From assembly GCA_011799875.1 (NCBI GenBank), contig CM022302.1:103977230-104041229 (forward strand): DNA of 64,000 bases, written 5' to 3'. A program made the translations under genes and the position numbers. The stretch is from Thinopyrum elongatum. Lineage: Eukaryota > Streptophyta > Magnoliopsida > Poales > Poaceae. Below the pieces are notes generated by a model. That model was not told where the DNA came from and did no database searches. It saw only the letters and a program-made list of their open reading frames with translations. Positions within the stretch are counted from its first letter, which is position 1. Each line of letters begins with the position of its first letter. This document shows positions 1-10,362 of the stretch, piece after piece.

Positions 1-125
1 TTTTTTTCTCCTCTTCTTCCTCTCCTCTTCTTCTCCTTCTTCTTCTCCTTCTTCCTCTTCTTATTTTCCTTTTTCCTCTCCTTCTTTTTCTTCTTCTTCC
101 TTCTTCCTTCTTCCTCTTTTCTTAT
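1..125. repeat. Pyrimidine-rich low-complexity tract
   Basis: Almost pure C/T with TTC and TCC units. It lies in the presumed leader or intron region of a minus-strand CACTA element, where it reads as a purine-rich stretch. No coding content is seen. Confidence 0.85.
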
Positions 126-751
126 TTTTCCTTATTTTCCTTTTTCCTCTCCACTAACCTAAAATGCACTAACAATACAACTAACCTAAAATGCACTAAA
201 TCAACTAACCTAAAATGCACTAACCTAAAATCGATATCTACTAACAACCTAAATAGAAAAATTAATACATATATGAAAAAAAACATATATGAACAAAAAA
301 ATGCTATGAACATTATATCCATACATACATAGCCACATCCATACATACATATATCCACATACATATATACATTATATATATGAACAAAAAAATCATCACA
401 TAAAAAATCGCATAAAAATTCATGGCGGGGCGGCGGCGGCGGCTCACAGCAGGGGCGGCCGGGGAGGGCGACAGCGGGGGCGGCGAGGGCACGGCGACGG
501 CACTGCGACGGCGACGGTGGGGGCTGGCCTGGGCAGGGGCGCGGCCGGCCGGCGTGCTCGGGGGCGCGGCAGGGGCGGGGGTAGGGGTGCGCGGGCTTGG
601 GGACGACGTCGGCGACGACGAGGCACGGGAGACGGCAGGGACGGCGGACAGCGTCGGGGCAGCCTGGCGGCGTCGATTTCGTCGGCGTCGTCGGCGGCAA
701 CTGCGAGGTGAGAATGAAAATTTTCACAAGTGTTACTTATATAGAAAGAGC
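1..751 (-). mobile_element. 5' leader of a second CACTA element (partial)
   Basis: Read on the minus strand, the subterminal repeats at 752-1000 are followed by a TATA-like CTATATAAG (736-744), a very GC-rich leader (720-420), then an AT-rich intron-like part with TATATG and TTAGGTTAGTGCA repeats running off the left edge. The same order (subterminal repeats, TATA box, leader) occurs at the right end of the neighbouring CACTA at 6990-6400, which is why I read this as a CACTA 5' region. The long ORFs here in both strands are products of GC bias. No CACTA terminus is visible for this element. Confidence 0.55.
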
Positions 752-1000
752 ATTGGTCCCGGTTCGTGGCAACAACCGGGACGAATGCCCCACTTTGGTC
801 CCGGTTCGTGCCACCAACCGGGACCAAAGGTCTCTTTTCAGCAGCCCAAAGGGCGGGAAGCAGAGACCTTTGGTCCCGGTTGGTGGCACGAACCGGGACC
901 AAAGGGGGGCATTCGTCCCGGTTGTTGCCACAAACCGGGATTAAAGGTAGGCATTGGCCCTGGTTGGTGCCACCAACCGGGATGAAAGGGTGGCACAGCG
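752..1000. repeat. CACTA subterminal repeats, left block
   Basis: Alternating direct and inverted copies of GGTCCCGGTTCGTGCCAC and its complement, each about 35 bp apart and varied by a few bases. Such arrays are the binding sites for the TnpA-type protein in CACTA elements (family knowledge). The block serves two different flanks: a minus-strand leader on its left and the 3' internal part of another element on its right. Confidence 0.9.
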
Positions 1001-1040
1001 GTGGTGTGGTGGGAGTTTAGTCCCACCTCGCTAGCTGAGA

Positions 1041-1089
1041 GAGCTCAGCACCTGTTTATAAGCTGCGTTGCGGCAGAGGTGCTGAGCTC
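1041..1089. other. Short perfect inverted repeat (hairpin)
   Basis: GAGCTCAGCACCT at 1041-1053 is complementary to AGGTGCTGAGCTC at 1077-1089, with a 23-base loop. It sits just inside the subterminal repeats, in the CACTA 3' internal region. Function unknown. Confidence 0.8.
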
Positions 1090-1626
1090 CTCTCTAATAT
1101 GCAGGCAGTACTTGCCTACCCTTGTCTCTGCCATGTTGGGCCTATTGGGCCGGCGGGCCTGCATCCTGGCCCATGTACAGATGGGTTTCTAGTCGTATGC
1201 AGGCCGTGTGGCCCAGTGGGCAGCATTTTTTAATTTTTTCCAGTATTTTTGTTTTGTTTTTTGCATTATTTATTTTCTTTTGTTTTTGCTTTATTTTTTT
1301 AATCTTTTTGCTTTTAGGTCGGAAAAATTATAAACTTTCTGTTAGTGCCATTAGTTTTCAAATTTGAATTCTTTGAAATTTGTGTGAATCACTAGTTTGT
1401 GAATAACTTCACTATAAAAATATATTTTTGAGTAATTCTTTTTCCTGCTATTTAATATTACTGTGTTTTATCATTATATTCAAAAACAGATTTTGTTATT
1501 TTAGTTTCTATCAAAAGAATTCTTTATGAAAATTCTTTTTGCTATTAAAGTTTCTAACAAAAAATTTCTTTATGATAATTCTTTTTGCTATTACTGTTTT
1601 GAACAAAAAAATACTTTGATAATTTA

Positions 1627-1800
1627 AGTTGATCATAACAGAATATTTTAATTGATTCTTTTTGCTATTGAAGAGTATTATAGTTTTGTTTTAGTTGATC
1701 ATAACAGAATATTTTAATTGATTCTTTTTGCTATTGAAGAGTATTATAGTTTTGTTTTAGTTGATCATAACAGAATATTTTAAGTGATTATTTTTAGTTC
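1627..1800. repeat. 66-bp tandem repeat, about 2.6 copies
   Basis: The unit begins AGTTGATCATAACAGAATAT; copies start at 1627, 1693 and 1759. It is non-coding and lies 3' of the transposase within the CACTA element. Confidence 0.9.
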
Positions 1801-1870
1801 ATTCTTTTTGCTATTAGAGTTTCATAAAAGTTTTCTAGTTCATTCTTTTTGCTATTAGTTAATTCTTTGA

Positions 1871-2450
1871 GCTAAATGACCCTGAAATTGAAAAGCACTA
1901 CAAATGAACTCTGAAAAGGTTGAAAGTTGGCATGGTATCATCATTTCACCCACATAGCATGTGCTAAAAAGTTGAGAGGGTTATGGCAAAAACTGGATGC
2001 ACTTCGTGTACAAAATGGACAATCTCTTTCGAAGTATCAGGGTTTCATAAAAAACTCATCTGTTACAAAGGGCTTTTATTTTTCTGAAGTTATTTGAACT
2101 CCAGACTTTTTGTGTGTTCAAAATGAACCATTCATAGCCACATCATCAATTTTGAACCCTTTCTGACTTCATTTGGTACTTTTCATACATTTACTGATGT
2201 TTTTTAAGCTAAATGACCCTGAAATTGAAAAGCACTACAAATGAACTCTGAAAAGGTTGAAAGTTGGCATGGTATCATCATTTCACCCACATAGCATGTG
2301 CTAAAAAGTTGAGAGGGTTACGGCAAAAACTGGATGCACTTTGTGTACAAAACGGACAATCTCTTTCGAAGCATCAGGGTTTCATACGGAAACTCATCTG
2401 TTACAAAAGGCATTTCATTTCTTCACATGTAACTGCAGTGATATTCTAGA
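1871..2450. repeat. 337-bp direct tandem duplication
   Basis: The segment starting GCTAAATGACCCTGAAATTG at 1871 recurs at 2208 with few changes, through the stretch ending near CTCATCTGTTACAAA. It lies between the transposase stop and the 66-bp repeat, so it is 3' non-coding DNA of the element. Confidence 0.88.
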
Positions 2451-2524
2451 TCAAAGGCATCATCATAATAGTTGTGGAGAGAAAGTCTTCACTTTTTCTT
2501 CGCTTGTGTCCTTTGCTTATTGCG

Positions 2525-5488
2525 CTATAACCATGGATAATCTTCATCGTTTAACAGGGTGCTTGGGTCAGCCTTGACTATGAAGGGAGGAATTTCATGA
2601 AACTTTTCATAATCTTCAGACATGTCTGTCTTGCCCACCAATCCCACGATGTCTCTTTTTCCTGAAAGAACTATGTGGCGCTTTGGCTCATCGTATGATG
2701 TATTCGCTTCCTTATCTTTTCTTTTTCTCGGTTTGGTAGACATGTCCTTCACATAGAAAACCTGCACCACATCATTGGCTAGGACGAATAGTTCGTCTGT
2801 GTACCCAAGATTGTTCAGATCCACTGTTGTCATTCCATACTGTGGGTCTACCTGTACCCCGCCTCCTGACAGATTGACCCATTTGCACTGAAACAAAGGG
2901 ACCTTAAAATCATGTCCGTAGTCAAGTTCCCATATGTCCACTATGTAACCATAATATGTGTCATTTCCCCTCTTGGTTGCTGCATCAAAGCAGACACTGC
3001 TGTTTTGGTTGGTGCTCTTTTGATCTTGGGCGATCGTGTAAAATGTATTCCCATTTATCTCGTACCCTTTGTAAGTCAATACAGTCGAAGATGGTCCCCT
3101 GGCCAACGAGTACAGCTCATCAGAAATAGTGTTGTCACCCCTGAGACGTGTTTGCAACCAACTGCCAAAAGTCCTGATGTGTTCACATGTAATCCAGTCG
3201 TCACACTGCTCTGGGTGTTTGGAGTGCAGAATGTTCTTGTGTTCATCGACATACGGGGTCACCAAGGTAGAGTTATGTAGAACTGTGTAGTGTGCTTGAG
3301 ACCAAGAATGCCCGTCCCTACATATTATTGAGTCCCCTCCTAGCGTGCCTTTTCCAGTCAGTCTCTCCTCATACCGCGATTGAGGAAGACCAATCTTCTT
3401 AAGGTCAGGAATGAAGTCAACACAAAACCCAATGACATCCTCTATTTGATGGCCCATGGAGATGCTTCCTTCTGGCCTAGCGCGGTTATGGACATATTTC
3501 TTTAGGACTCCCATGAACCTCTCAAAGGGGAACATATTGTGTAGAAATACAGGGCCCATAACGACAATCTCGTCGACTAGATGAACTAGGACGTGCGTCA
3601 TGATATTGAAGAAGGATGGTAGGAACACCAGCTCGAAACTGACAAGACATTGCGCCACATCACTCCTTAACCTTGGTAGGATTTCTGGATCGATCACCTT
3701 CTGAGAGATTGCATTGAGGAATGAACATAGCTTCACAATGGCTAATCGAACGTTTTCCGGTAGAAGCCCCCTCAATGCAACCGGAAGCAGTTGCGTCATA
3801 ATCACGTGGCAGTCATGAGACTTTAGGTTCTGGAACTTTTTCTCTGGCATATTTATTATTCCCTTTATATTCGACGAGAAGCCAGACGGGACCTTCATAC
3901 TGAGCAGGCATTCAAAGAAGATTTCCTTCTCTTCTTTGGTAAGAGCGTAGCTGGCAGGACCTTCATACTCCTTTGGAGGCATGCCGTCTTTTTCGTGCAC
4001 ACGTTGCTGGTCCTCCCGTGCCTCCGGTGTATCTTTTGTCTTCCCATACACGCCCAAGAAGCCTAGCAGGTTCACGCAAAGATTCTTTGTCACGTGCATC
4101 ACGTTGATTGAAGAGCGGACCTCTAGGTCTTTCCAGTAGGGTAGGCCCCAAAATATAGATTTCTTCTTCCACATGGGTGCACGTCCCTCAGCGTCATTCG
4201 GAACAGATAGTCCGCCGGGACACTTTCCAAAGATTACTTGTAAATCATTGACCATAGCAAGTATGTGATCACCGGTACGGATGGCGGGCTTCTTCCGGTG
4301 ATCTGCCTCGCCTTTGAAATGCTTGCCTTTCTTTCGACATTGATGGTTGGTCGGAAGAAATCGACGATGCCCCAGGTACACATTCTTCCTGCATTTGTCC
4401 AGGTATATACTTTCGGTGTCATCTAAACAGTGCATGCATGCGTGGTATCCCTTGTTTGTCTGTCCTGAAAGGTTACTGAGAGCAGGCCAATCATTGATGG
4501 TTACAAACAGCAATGCATGCAGGTCAAATTCTTGCTGTTTGTGCTCATCCCACACACGCACACCGTTTCCATTCCACAGCTGTAAAAGTTCTTCAACTAA
4601 TGGCCTTAGGTACACATCAATGTCGTTGCCGGGTTGCTTAGGGCCTTGGATGAGAACTAGCATCATAATGAACTTCCGCTTCATGCACAGCCAAGGAGGA
4701 AGGTTATAGATACATAGAGTCACGGGCCAGGTGCTGTGATTGCTGCTCTGCTCCCCAAAAGAATTAATGCCATCCGCGCTTAAACCAAACCATACGTTCC
4801 TTGCATCACCTGCAAAGTCATCCCAATACTTTCTCTCGATTTTTCTCCACTGCGACCCGTCAGCGGGTGCTCTCAACTTCCCGTCTTTCTTATGGTCCTC
4901 TCTGTGCCATCGCATCAACTTGGCATGCTCTTTGTTTCTGAACAGACGTTTCAACCATGGTATTATAGGAGCATACCACATCACCTTGGCAGGAACCCTC
5001 TTCCGGGGGCGCTCGCGGTCAACATCACCAGGGTCATCTCGTCTGATCTTATACCGCAATGCACCGCATACCGGGCATGCGTTCAAATCCTCGTACGCAC
5101 TGCGGTAGAGGATGCAGTCATTAGGGCATGCATGTATCTTCTGCACCTCCAATCCTAGAGGGCATACAACCTTCTTTGCTGCGTACGTACTGTCGGGCAA
5201 TTCGTTATCCTTTGGAAGCTTCTTCTTCAATATTTTCAGTAGCTTCTCAAATCCTTTGTCAGGTACACCATTCTTTGCCTTCCACTGCAGCAACTCCAGT
5301 GTGGTACCGAGCTTTGTGTTGCCATCTTCGCAATTGGGGTACAACCATTTTTTGTGATCCTCTAATATGTGATTGAACTTCAGCTTCTTCTTTTCACTTT
5401 CGGATTGCCTCTTTGCATCAACAATGACCCGGCGAAGATCATCATCGGGCACATCGTCTGTTTCCTCTTGATCTTCAGCTTCCCCTTA
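2525..5488 (-). pseudogene. CACTA transposase (TNPD-type), main body
   Basis: A long open frame (first Met at 5452, 975 residues; openness extends to about 5488) ending in DEDYPWL and a stop at 2525. From N to C it matches the order of plant CACTA transposases: an acidic linker, a cysteine-bearing stretch (HACPNDC, then CPVCG), a Transposase_21-type core with AMVNDL and SINVMHVTKNLCVNLLG, then DUF4218-like (HDCHVIMTQLLPVALRG, NMFPFERFMGVLKK) and DUF4216-like (GYIVDIWELDYG, FKCKWV-like) regions. The protein would cut and join transposon ends in the nucleus. The N-terminal zinc-finger part at 5488-5667 is in another frame, so the full protein cannot be made without repair. Domain names are from memory of the family. 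Confidence 0.9.
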
Positions 5489-5667
5489 TAAAGCAGGTGG
5501 GTGTGAAGGGTTTTCGAGTCAGAGTAAGACTTCGTATTCCCACATATAGGGCATGGACAACACATAAAACCATTCTGCTTGTTTGCCTCAGCCACTTCGA
5601 GAAAATTATGCACGCCCTTAATGTACTTGGAGGTGCGTCTGTCACCGTACATCCATTGCCGGTTCAT
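5488..5667 (-). pseudogene. CACTA transposase N-terminal (transposase-associated) segment
   Basis: Starts MNRQWMYGDRRTSKYIKG and contains the CPCPICGN cysteine motif and SKTLHTHLLYKG, matching the transposase-associated domain found at the start of plant TNPD proteins. After LLYKG the frame no longer matches the transposase. The family's next residues (an acidic linker ending DDVPDDDLRR) appear in a different frame. I infer a small internal deletion that removed part of the linker and shifted the frame at about 5481-5490. Confidence 0.85.
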
Positions 5668-5843
5668 CTGCGTGCATTATATATAATTAAGTGTGTCAAA
5701 AACCATTACGAAACATCATGAATACAGAAGTGACCAAATTAATTAATAGAAGTTCATCATCACATTAAAACCAAAGTACATACATAGTTCTCATTGAACA
5801 ACATATAGCTCTCCAGAGCATCTAATTAAACCATACATTGAAA

Positions 5844-6074
5844 CTATGTAAAACATTTCAATGCAACAACAAATGCGATCATAATCGCAACTAAGGTAAC
5901 AATTGATCCAACGGCATAATGATACCAAGCCTCGGTATGAATGGCATATTTTTTCATCTTTCTAATCTTCAAGCGCATTTTATCCATCTTGATCTTGTGA
6001 TCATCGACGACATCCGCAACATGCAACTCCAATATCATCTTCTCCTCCTCAATTTTTTTCAATTTTTCCTTCAA
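5844..6074 (-). CDS. Small coiled-coil plus membrane-segment protein of CACTA element
   Basis: A 76-residue ORF. Residues 1-42 are highly charged with heptad-like spacing (KEKLKKIEEEK, KMDKMRLKIRKMKK), predicting a coiled coil. Residues 52-74 (VGSIVTLVAIMIAFVVALKC) form a clear hydrophobic membrane span. It lies upstream of the transposase in the same orientation. The frame is open further upstream in an E/K-rich stretch (to about 6110), so it may be an exon of a longer product. Function unknown; not a recognised TnpA. Confidence 0.55.
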   Translation of the reverse strand: MKEKLKKIEEEKMILELHVADVVDDHKIKMDKMRLKIRKMKKYAIHTEAWYHYAVGSIVTLVAIMIAFVVALKCFT

Positions 6075-6668
6075 GTAATTATTTTCTTCTTCAACTAAAT
6101 TTAACCTCTCGACAATAGGGTCGGTTGGAATTTCCGGTTCACATACCTCCTAGATAAAAGAATCTATGTCACGTTGGTCAGCATAATTGTCATAAACACT
6201 AAATGAACCAAATAGTTATAAAAGATAATATATACCACATCCGAATCATAGACAGGACGAGGGCCGACGGAGGCGGATACCAAAACCATCGCACTATATA
6301 ATAACAAACAATAATAAAAGTAAGAAAATTACACAAGTATCTATCTTAATCATACAAGTAAGAACTTTTTTCTTTTACAAAGAAGATAAGACCAAGAGGC
6401 TCACCACGGTGGTGCCGGTGACGAGATCGGCGCGGGCGATCAACGGCGGTGAGGACGGGGACGGGACAGGACGGACCGCCAAACCTAGACAAATCTCGAG
6501 GAAAATGGAGCTTCGACAAGGAGCTTCGAGAGGAGAAAGCTTAAGTGTGGCTCGGGCATTTCATCGAACACCTCATGTGCATAGGAGGTGAGCTAGAGCA
6601 CCACAAAGCTCTCCCACGGCCGGCCCAAAAAACAGAGCACTCCACTGCTCTGCTCGCGGGCGAGGGGG

Positions 6669-6676
6669 TATATATA
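6669..6676 (-). promoter_or_regulatory. TATA box of the CACTA transcription unit
   Basis: TATATATA on the minus strand immediately inside the subterminal repeats, followed by a GC-rich leader (6660-6400). The position matches the promoter of En/Spm-type elements, which lies in the 5' subterminal region. The leader itself has no convincing ORF. Confidence 0.65.
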
Positions 6677-6682
6677 GGCATC

Positions 6683-6990
6683 TCATTGGTCCCGGTTCGT
6701 GGCTGGAACCGGGACTAAAGGTCCCCCTTTGGTCCCGATTCCAGCCACCTTTGGTCCCGGTTCCAGCCACGAACCGGGACCAATGGTCCGGCTGGAACCG
6801 GGACCAATGGTTGTGGGCCAGGAGCGAGGCCCATTGGTCCCGGTTCGTGGCTGGAACCGGGACCAAAGGGCCAGACGAACCGGGACCAATGCCCCACGAG
6901 ACCCAGCCGGCCCCCTGGCCTCACGAACCGGGACCGATGCCCCCTTTGGTCCCGGTTCGTGAGTGAACCGGGATTAATGGGCTGGCCCTG
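6683..6990. repeat. CACTA subterminal repeats, right block
   Basis: Around ten direct and inverted copies of GGTCCCGGTTCGTGGCTGG and its complement between the TATA box and the terminal CACTA. Probable binding array for the element's TnpA-like protein. Confidence 0.92.
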
Positions 6991-7002
6991 CCTGGACCAA
7001 AG

Positions 7003-7020
7003 CCCTGTTTTCTACTAGTG
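7003..7020 (-). repeat. CACTA terminal inverted repeat
   Basis: CACTAGTAGAAAACAGGG on the minus strand marks the exact element end. The next three bases, TTG (7021-7023), would be the target duplication; the partner copy is not visible. Confidence 0.9.
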
Positions 7021-8635
7021 TTGACACACCGCAGCGACAGCTGCAATATACTCTATTGCATCAACTGCGGGTGCTTTGCTCTTCTTGCTCAGCTCAAGAC
7101 GAGGTTCCATCGAAGCGTCAACTGGATTGCAATCTTTCATGTCACGGCTTTCAAGTACCTTCCTTGTGTATGCCTCTTAGCATAGTGTGATCCCCTCCGT
7201 CTTTTGATGTACCTCTATCCCGGGGTAGTAGCTCAGAAGACCTAGATCATCCATCTTAAAAAGCTCTTTCATCTGTAGCTTGAACTTTGCAATCACCTCT
7301 TCATCCGCTCCGGTAATTAATAGGACGTCGACATAGATGCCAAATAGTAGACGATCCTTTCCTTCACCTCTCTTGTACATTGCATGCTCTAGTGGGGCTT
7401 TCTCAAATCCAAGAGAAATCAATGTCCGATCAAGTTTGATGTTCCACTCCCGAGGTCCTTGCCATAGCCCATACAAGATTTTTTGTAACTTCAGTACCTT
7501 GTGCTCTTCTCCCTGATGAATCCCGGTGGTTGATTCACATACACATCTCCTTCTATCTCTTCGTTCGAAAACGCGGATTTTACATCCATGTGATGTATCT
7601 TCCATGATTCTGAGCCGCGAGAGCGATGAGTAATCTCACCGATTCCATCCTTGCAACGGGAGCGAACACTTCTTCGAAGTTCAAACATTCACCTTGCACG
7701 TACTCTTTGGCTACAAGCCTCGCCTTGTGCTTCACACATCCTTTATCGTCATTCTTGATCTTAAATTCCCACTTGAGCTCTATGGCTTTATGTCCGTTGG
7801 AAAGATCCATGAGCTCCCATACTTTGTTGTCTCGGATCGGCTCCAACTCTTTCATCATAGTCTGACGCCAACACTCCTTCGTATTTGCGTCCTCAAAATC
7901 AGCCGGTTCCTCGGCGGGTACTAGACACTGTTGCTTACTCCGTTGCATCTTTTCCGAGTCTACTGTCCGAAAATATTTCTCCGGATATGGGTGTAACACC
8001 GGCTGTAGATTTTCACTTGTAGGTGGACGTGTCCTTTCCTCCATTGATGCCGGAGGCAACAACATATCTTCCGGAGTTGCCAAATCTCCTTTTTCTGGCG
8101 ATTCCAGACCTCCTGATCTGCTTCCACCGATTACTGGACAACCGTACTGGTCACCAGGGGCACACTGGCTGCCAAACTTGCGTACGTTTTCTAGCCCGCT
8201 ATTGAAGCCAGCAACACTAGATGGACCGCAGCTAACTTGTGGCACGTCTCCTTTTACTGGACGTTGCACATATTCTAGCCCATCCATTACTAGCACTCCA
8301 CGTGGTAGTGAGCTCCTTGGTGGAGCTGTTGCAGACAGCTTGTAGTGGCCACCACCATCCGGCTTGTCCACTGGACTGTGCATGCCAGCGCCGGCTTGGT
8401 TGCCGGGCGCGATCGCTGAGCCATCGGGCGGAGCAATGCCACAATGCATCGTGTATATGCCACCGTCGTTTGCTCGGAGCGACATACCTCGCCGCGCGTC
8501 TTGGTCTTCTGGCAGAACCACGTCGGTCCGCCTTGTGTAGTGGAGTTCTGGCGCCACGTCATCACCTTCTTCTAGCGTAACTGCACCGTCACGCATTGTG
8601 TCGTGGACTTCTGGCGCCACGTTATCGCCTAGAGT
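7021..8635 (-). pseudogene. Copia pol remnant: linker and reverse transcriptase
   Basis: The first part (about 8620-7900) is the low-complexity integrase-RT linker. RT begins near EDANTKECWRQTMMKELEPI and runs through WEFKIKNDDKG, HKARLVAKEYVQGE, FAPVARMESVRLL, HHMDVKSAFSNEEIEGDVYV and ILYGLWQGPREWN. Frames change near 7590 and 7500, and a stop lies at 7177, after which RT-like sequence continues to the CACTA border. The catalytic YVDD box reads IYVDVLLI, so the second aspartate is lost. Clearly inactive. Confidence 0.9.
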
Positions 8636-8734
8636 AAAACCTTCCGTGTCGGTTTTGCGGCCGCCTACGGCCCTCTTCTCCAGTTGACCAACACAGAGAC
8701 TGCTTCTCCATGGTCGAGCACACGCAGCTATCGC

Positions 8735-9871
8735 TTATTTCGCTCCAGCAAAGATAGCACTTACGTCCATAACATTGTCGTAAGTTTCGGAATCACCCCC
8801 CACATCCGTAGCATCGACACGAGTTCCCGAACCATGATCATGAATGCGAACTTTTTCTTCCACGAGCGCGACAGTTTCTTTAGTCGGCACTCGAAGAACC
8901 GGATCCTCTTCGTCCACGAGTTCACTCATCAATATCATGTCACCATCATCTCCTTGCTGGGCCATGAGCGCCTTCTGCTTCGGTGATTCCTCGCAGTCAG
9001 CCTTGAAGTGGCCGAGGAGGCCACAATTATAACACCTCACTTTCCTGATGTCAAACTTTCTCCTCGGTGGTGGTGCAGCCTCGTCGTCTGAGTCGTCATC
9101 CGAGTCGGCGAAGTTCTTTCTCGCCGAACGCTGCTTCCCCTTCTTCTTGCTGCCGCTCGTGGATCCGCCTCTCTTTTCTAGGGCGATCCACTGCGCCTTC
9201 GTGAGCATCACAAGCTCATCGTTCGTCCCGTCCCCAAGATTGTACCGCATACGCTCATCGTGAGCCTTGTACTGTCCGACGAGGTCGTCGATGGAGAGAG
9301 TCGCGAGATCGACGCACTGCTCGATCGCCGTGACAATTTGCAGGTACCGAGGAGGTGCCGCACGCAAGAACCGCCGGACAACCGAGGCCTCTGTGAGGTT
9401 TTCTCCAAGCACGCGGATCCGATTGACGAGAGTAGCCACCCGTGAAGCGAACGCATCCACGGACTCATCGTCGCCCATGACCAAAGTCTCATAGTTCCTT
9501 AGGAGAGTTTGGAGATTAGCTTGCTTGACGCGGGTGTGTCCCTCGAACATGAGCTTCAACGTATCCCACACCTACTTCGCCGTTTCTTTGGCGATCAGGT
9601 GCTGGAAGACATTCATCGGCATCACCGAGTAAATTGCCGACGCCGCCTGCCGATCCTTCCGGTGCTCGGCTCCCTCCTTCTTGAACGCGTCGCCTCCTGG
9701 ATCGACCGTGTCCCATAGCTCGTTGGCGCGGAGACCACACTCCATGAGGGCCTTCCAGACTCCGAAGTTCTCGCGATCAAACCGTGGGTATGATGAACTC
9801 GCCGGAGCAGCAATTACTTTAGCTGCACCGGAATACTCCGTCAGTTGCTTGTTCTTCTCGTCGTCCGACAT
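8735..9871 (-). pseudogene. Copia gag with one in-frame stop
   Basis: Starts MSDDEKNKQL at 9871; the N-terminal Gag part (YPRFDRENFGVWKALMECGL) runs to ETAK, then a TAG stop at 9572, then VWDTLKLMFEGHTRVKQ continues in the same frame. The UBN2-type Gag region is followed by a lysine-rich stretch and one zinc knuckle CYNCGLLGHFKADC. It ends SAIFAGAK at 8735 without fusing to protease. Gag would form the virus-like particle; here it is split by a single nonsense change. Confidence 0.92.
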
Positions 9872-9896
9872 GATCCTCCGTTACTAGAAGATCAGC

Positions 9897-9911
9897 CTTG
9901 TTCTAATACCA
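9897..9911 (-). other. Primer-binding site
   Basis: Minus-strand TGGTATTAGAACAAG, two bases inside the LTR, resembles the initiator-Met tRNA site TGGTATCAGAGC used by Copia elements. Confidence 0.75.
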
Positions 9912-9913
9912 AT

Positions 9914-10362
9914 TGTTGGCCCAGACCCGATGCCGAGTACTCTCCGGCAACGGTAACGACCGATGACGAACAAGGACGAAGTGAAGCTGACTCGATCGAT
10001 CACCTGCACAGTGCAAAGCTAGCCCTCAAGCTAGCAATCGATGTTTCCCTGGACGTGAGCAAGTACTTCTGGCCGGAGCAATCTTCACGAGACACGTACG
10101 TAAACAACCTCTAGTCGATCGTTGCTTTGATCGATTGAGCACTACTAGTTACGCACGCACACAAGACGCGAGGATTGACAGCCACGGGAGCGTGTCGCTC
10201 CCGTTGTTTCTTTATTGATCTTCTGCTCACGGTACAGATTACAGGGCTGGTCACACGTATATATAAGTAGTACAAGGCTAGCTACTAGAGCACTACGACT
10301 CGGCTGCTAATTCAAGTCCTACTCAAACAATACATGTAGACACATCTGGACACGTACCAACA
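9914..10362 (-). repeat. 5' LTR of truncated Copia element, 449 bp
   Basis: Bounded by TGTTGG and CCAACA, a perfect 6-bp terminal inverted repeat. The partner LTR is not in the window. Confidence 0.88.

Larger units (their letters stand above)
735..7020 (-). mobile_element. CACTA (En/Spm) transposon, minus orientation, left terminus missing
   Basis: The right end at 7020 reads CACTAGTAGAAAACAGGG on the minus strand, a canonical CACTA terminus. Inside it come subterminal repeats (6683-6990), a TATA box, a leader, a coiled-coil/membrane ORF, a TNPD-type transposase and AT-rich 3' DNA. A second subterminal block lies at 752-1000, but no CACTA terminus follows it, so the left boundary is inferred. 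The element interrupts a Copia reverse transcriptase at 7021. The coding part is broken, so it is not autonomous. Confidence 0.85.
7021..10362 (-). mobile_element. Copia LTR retrotransposon, truncated by CACTA insertion
   Basis: Minus-strand order from the right: LTR (9914-10362), primer-binding site, gag, integrase-RT linker, reverse transcriptase, then the CACTA terminus. Protease and integrase are absent between gag and linker. The 3' part and 3' LTR should lie beyond the CACTA, outside the window. TTGGA follows the LTR at 10363 as the possible target duplication. Confidence 0.9.

Noticed and set aside
422..985. Long overlapping ORFs in several frames
   Set aside because: GC-rich leader and subterminal repeats keep frames open by composition; translations are Arg/Gly/Pro runs that end in repeat-derived peptides, with no domain.
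9267..9494. Plus-strand ORFs within the Copia gag region
   Set aside because: Shadows of the minus-strand gag frame, which has the zinc knuckle and Gag motifs.
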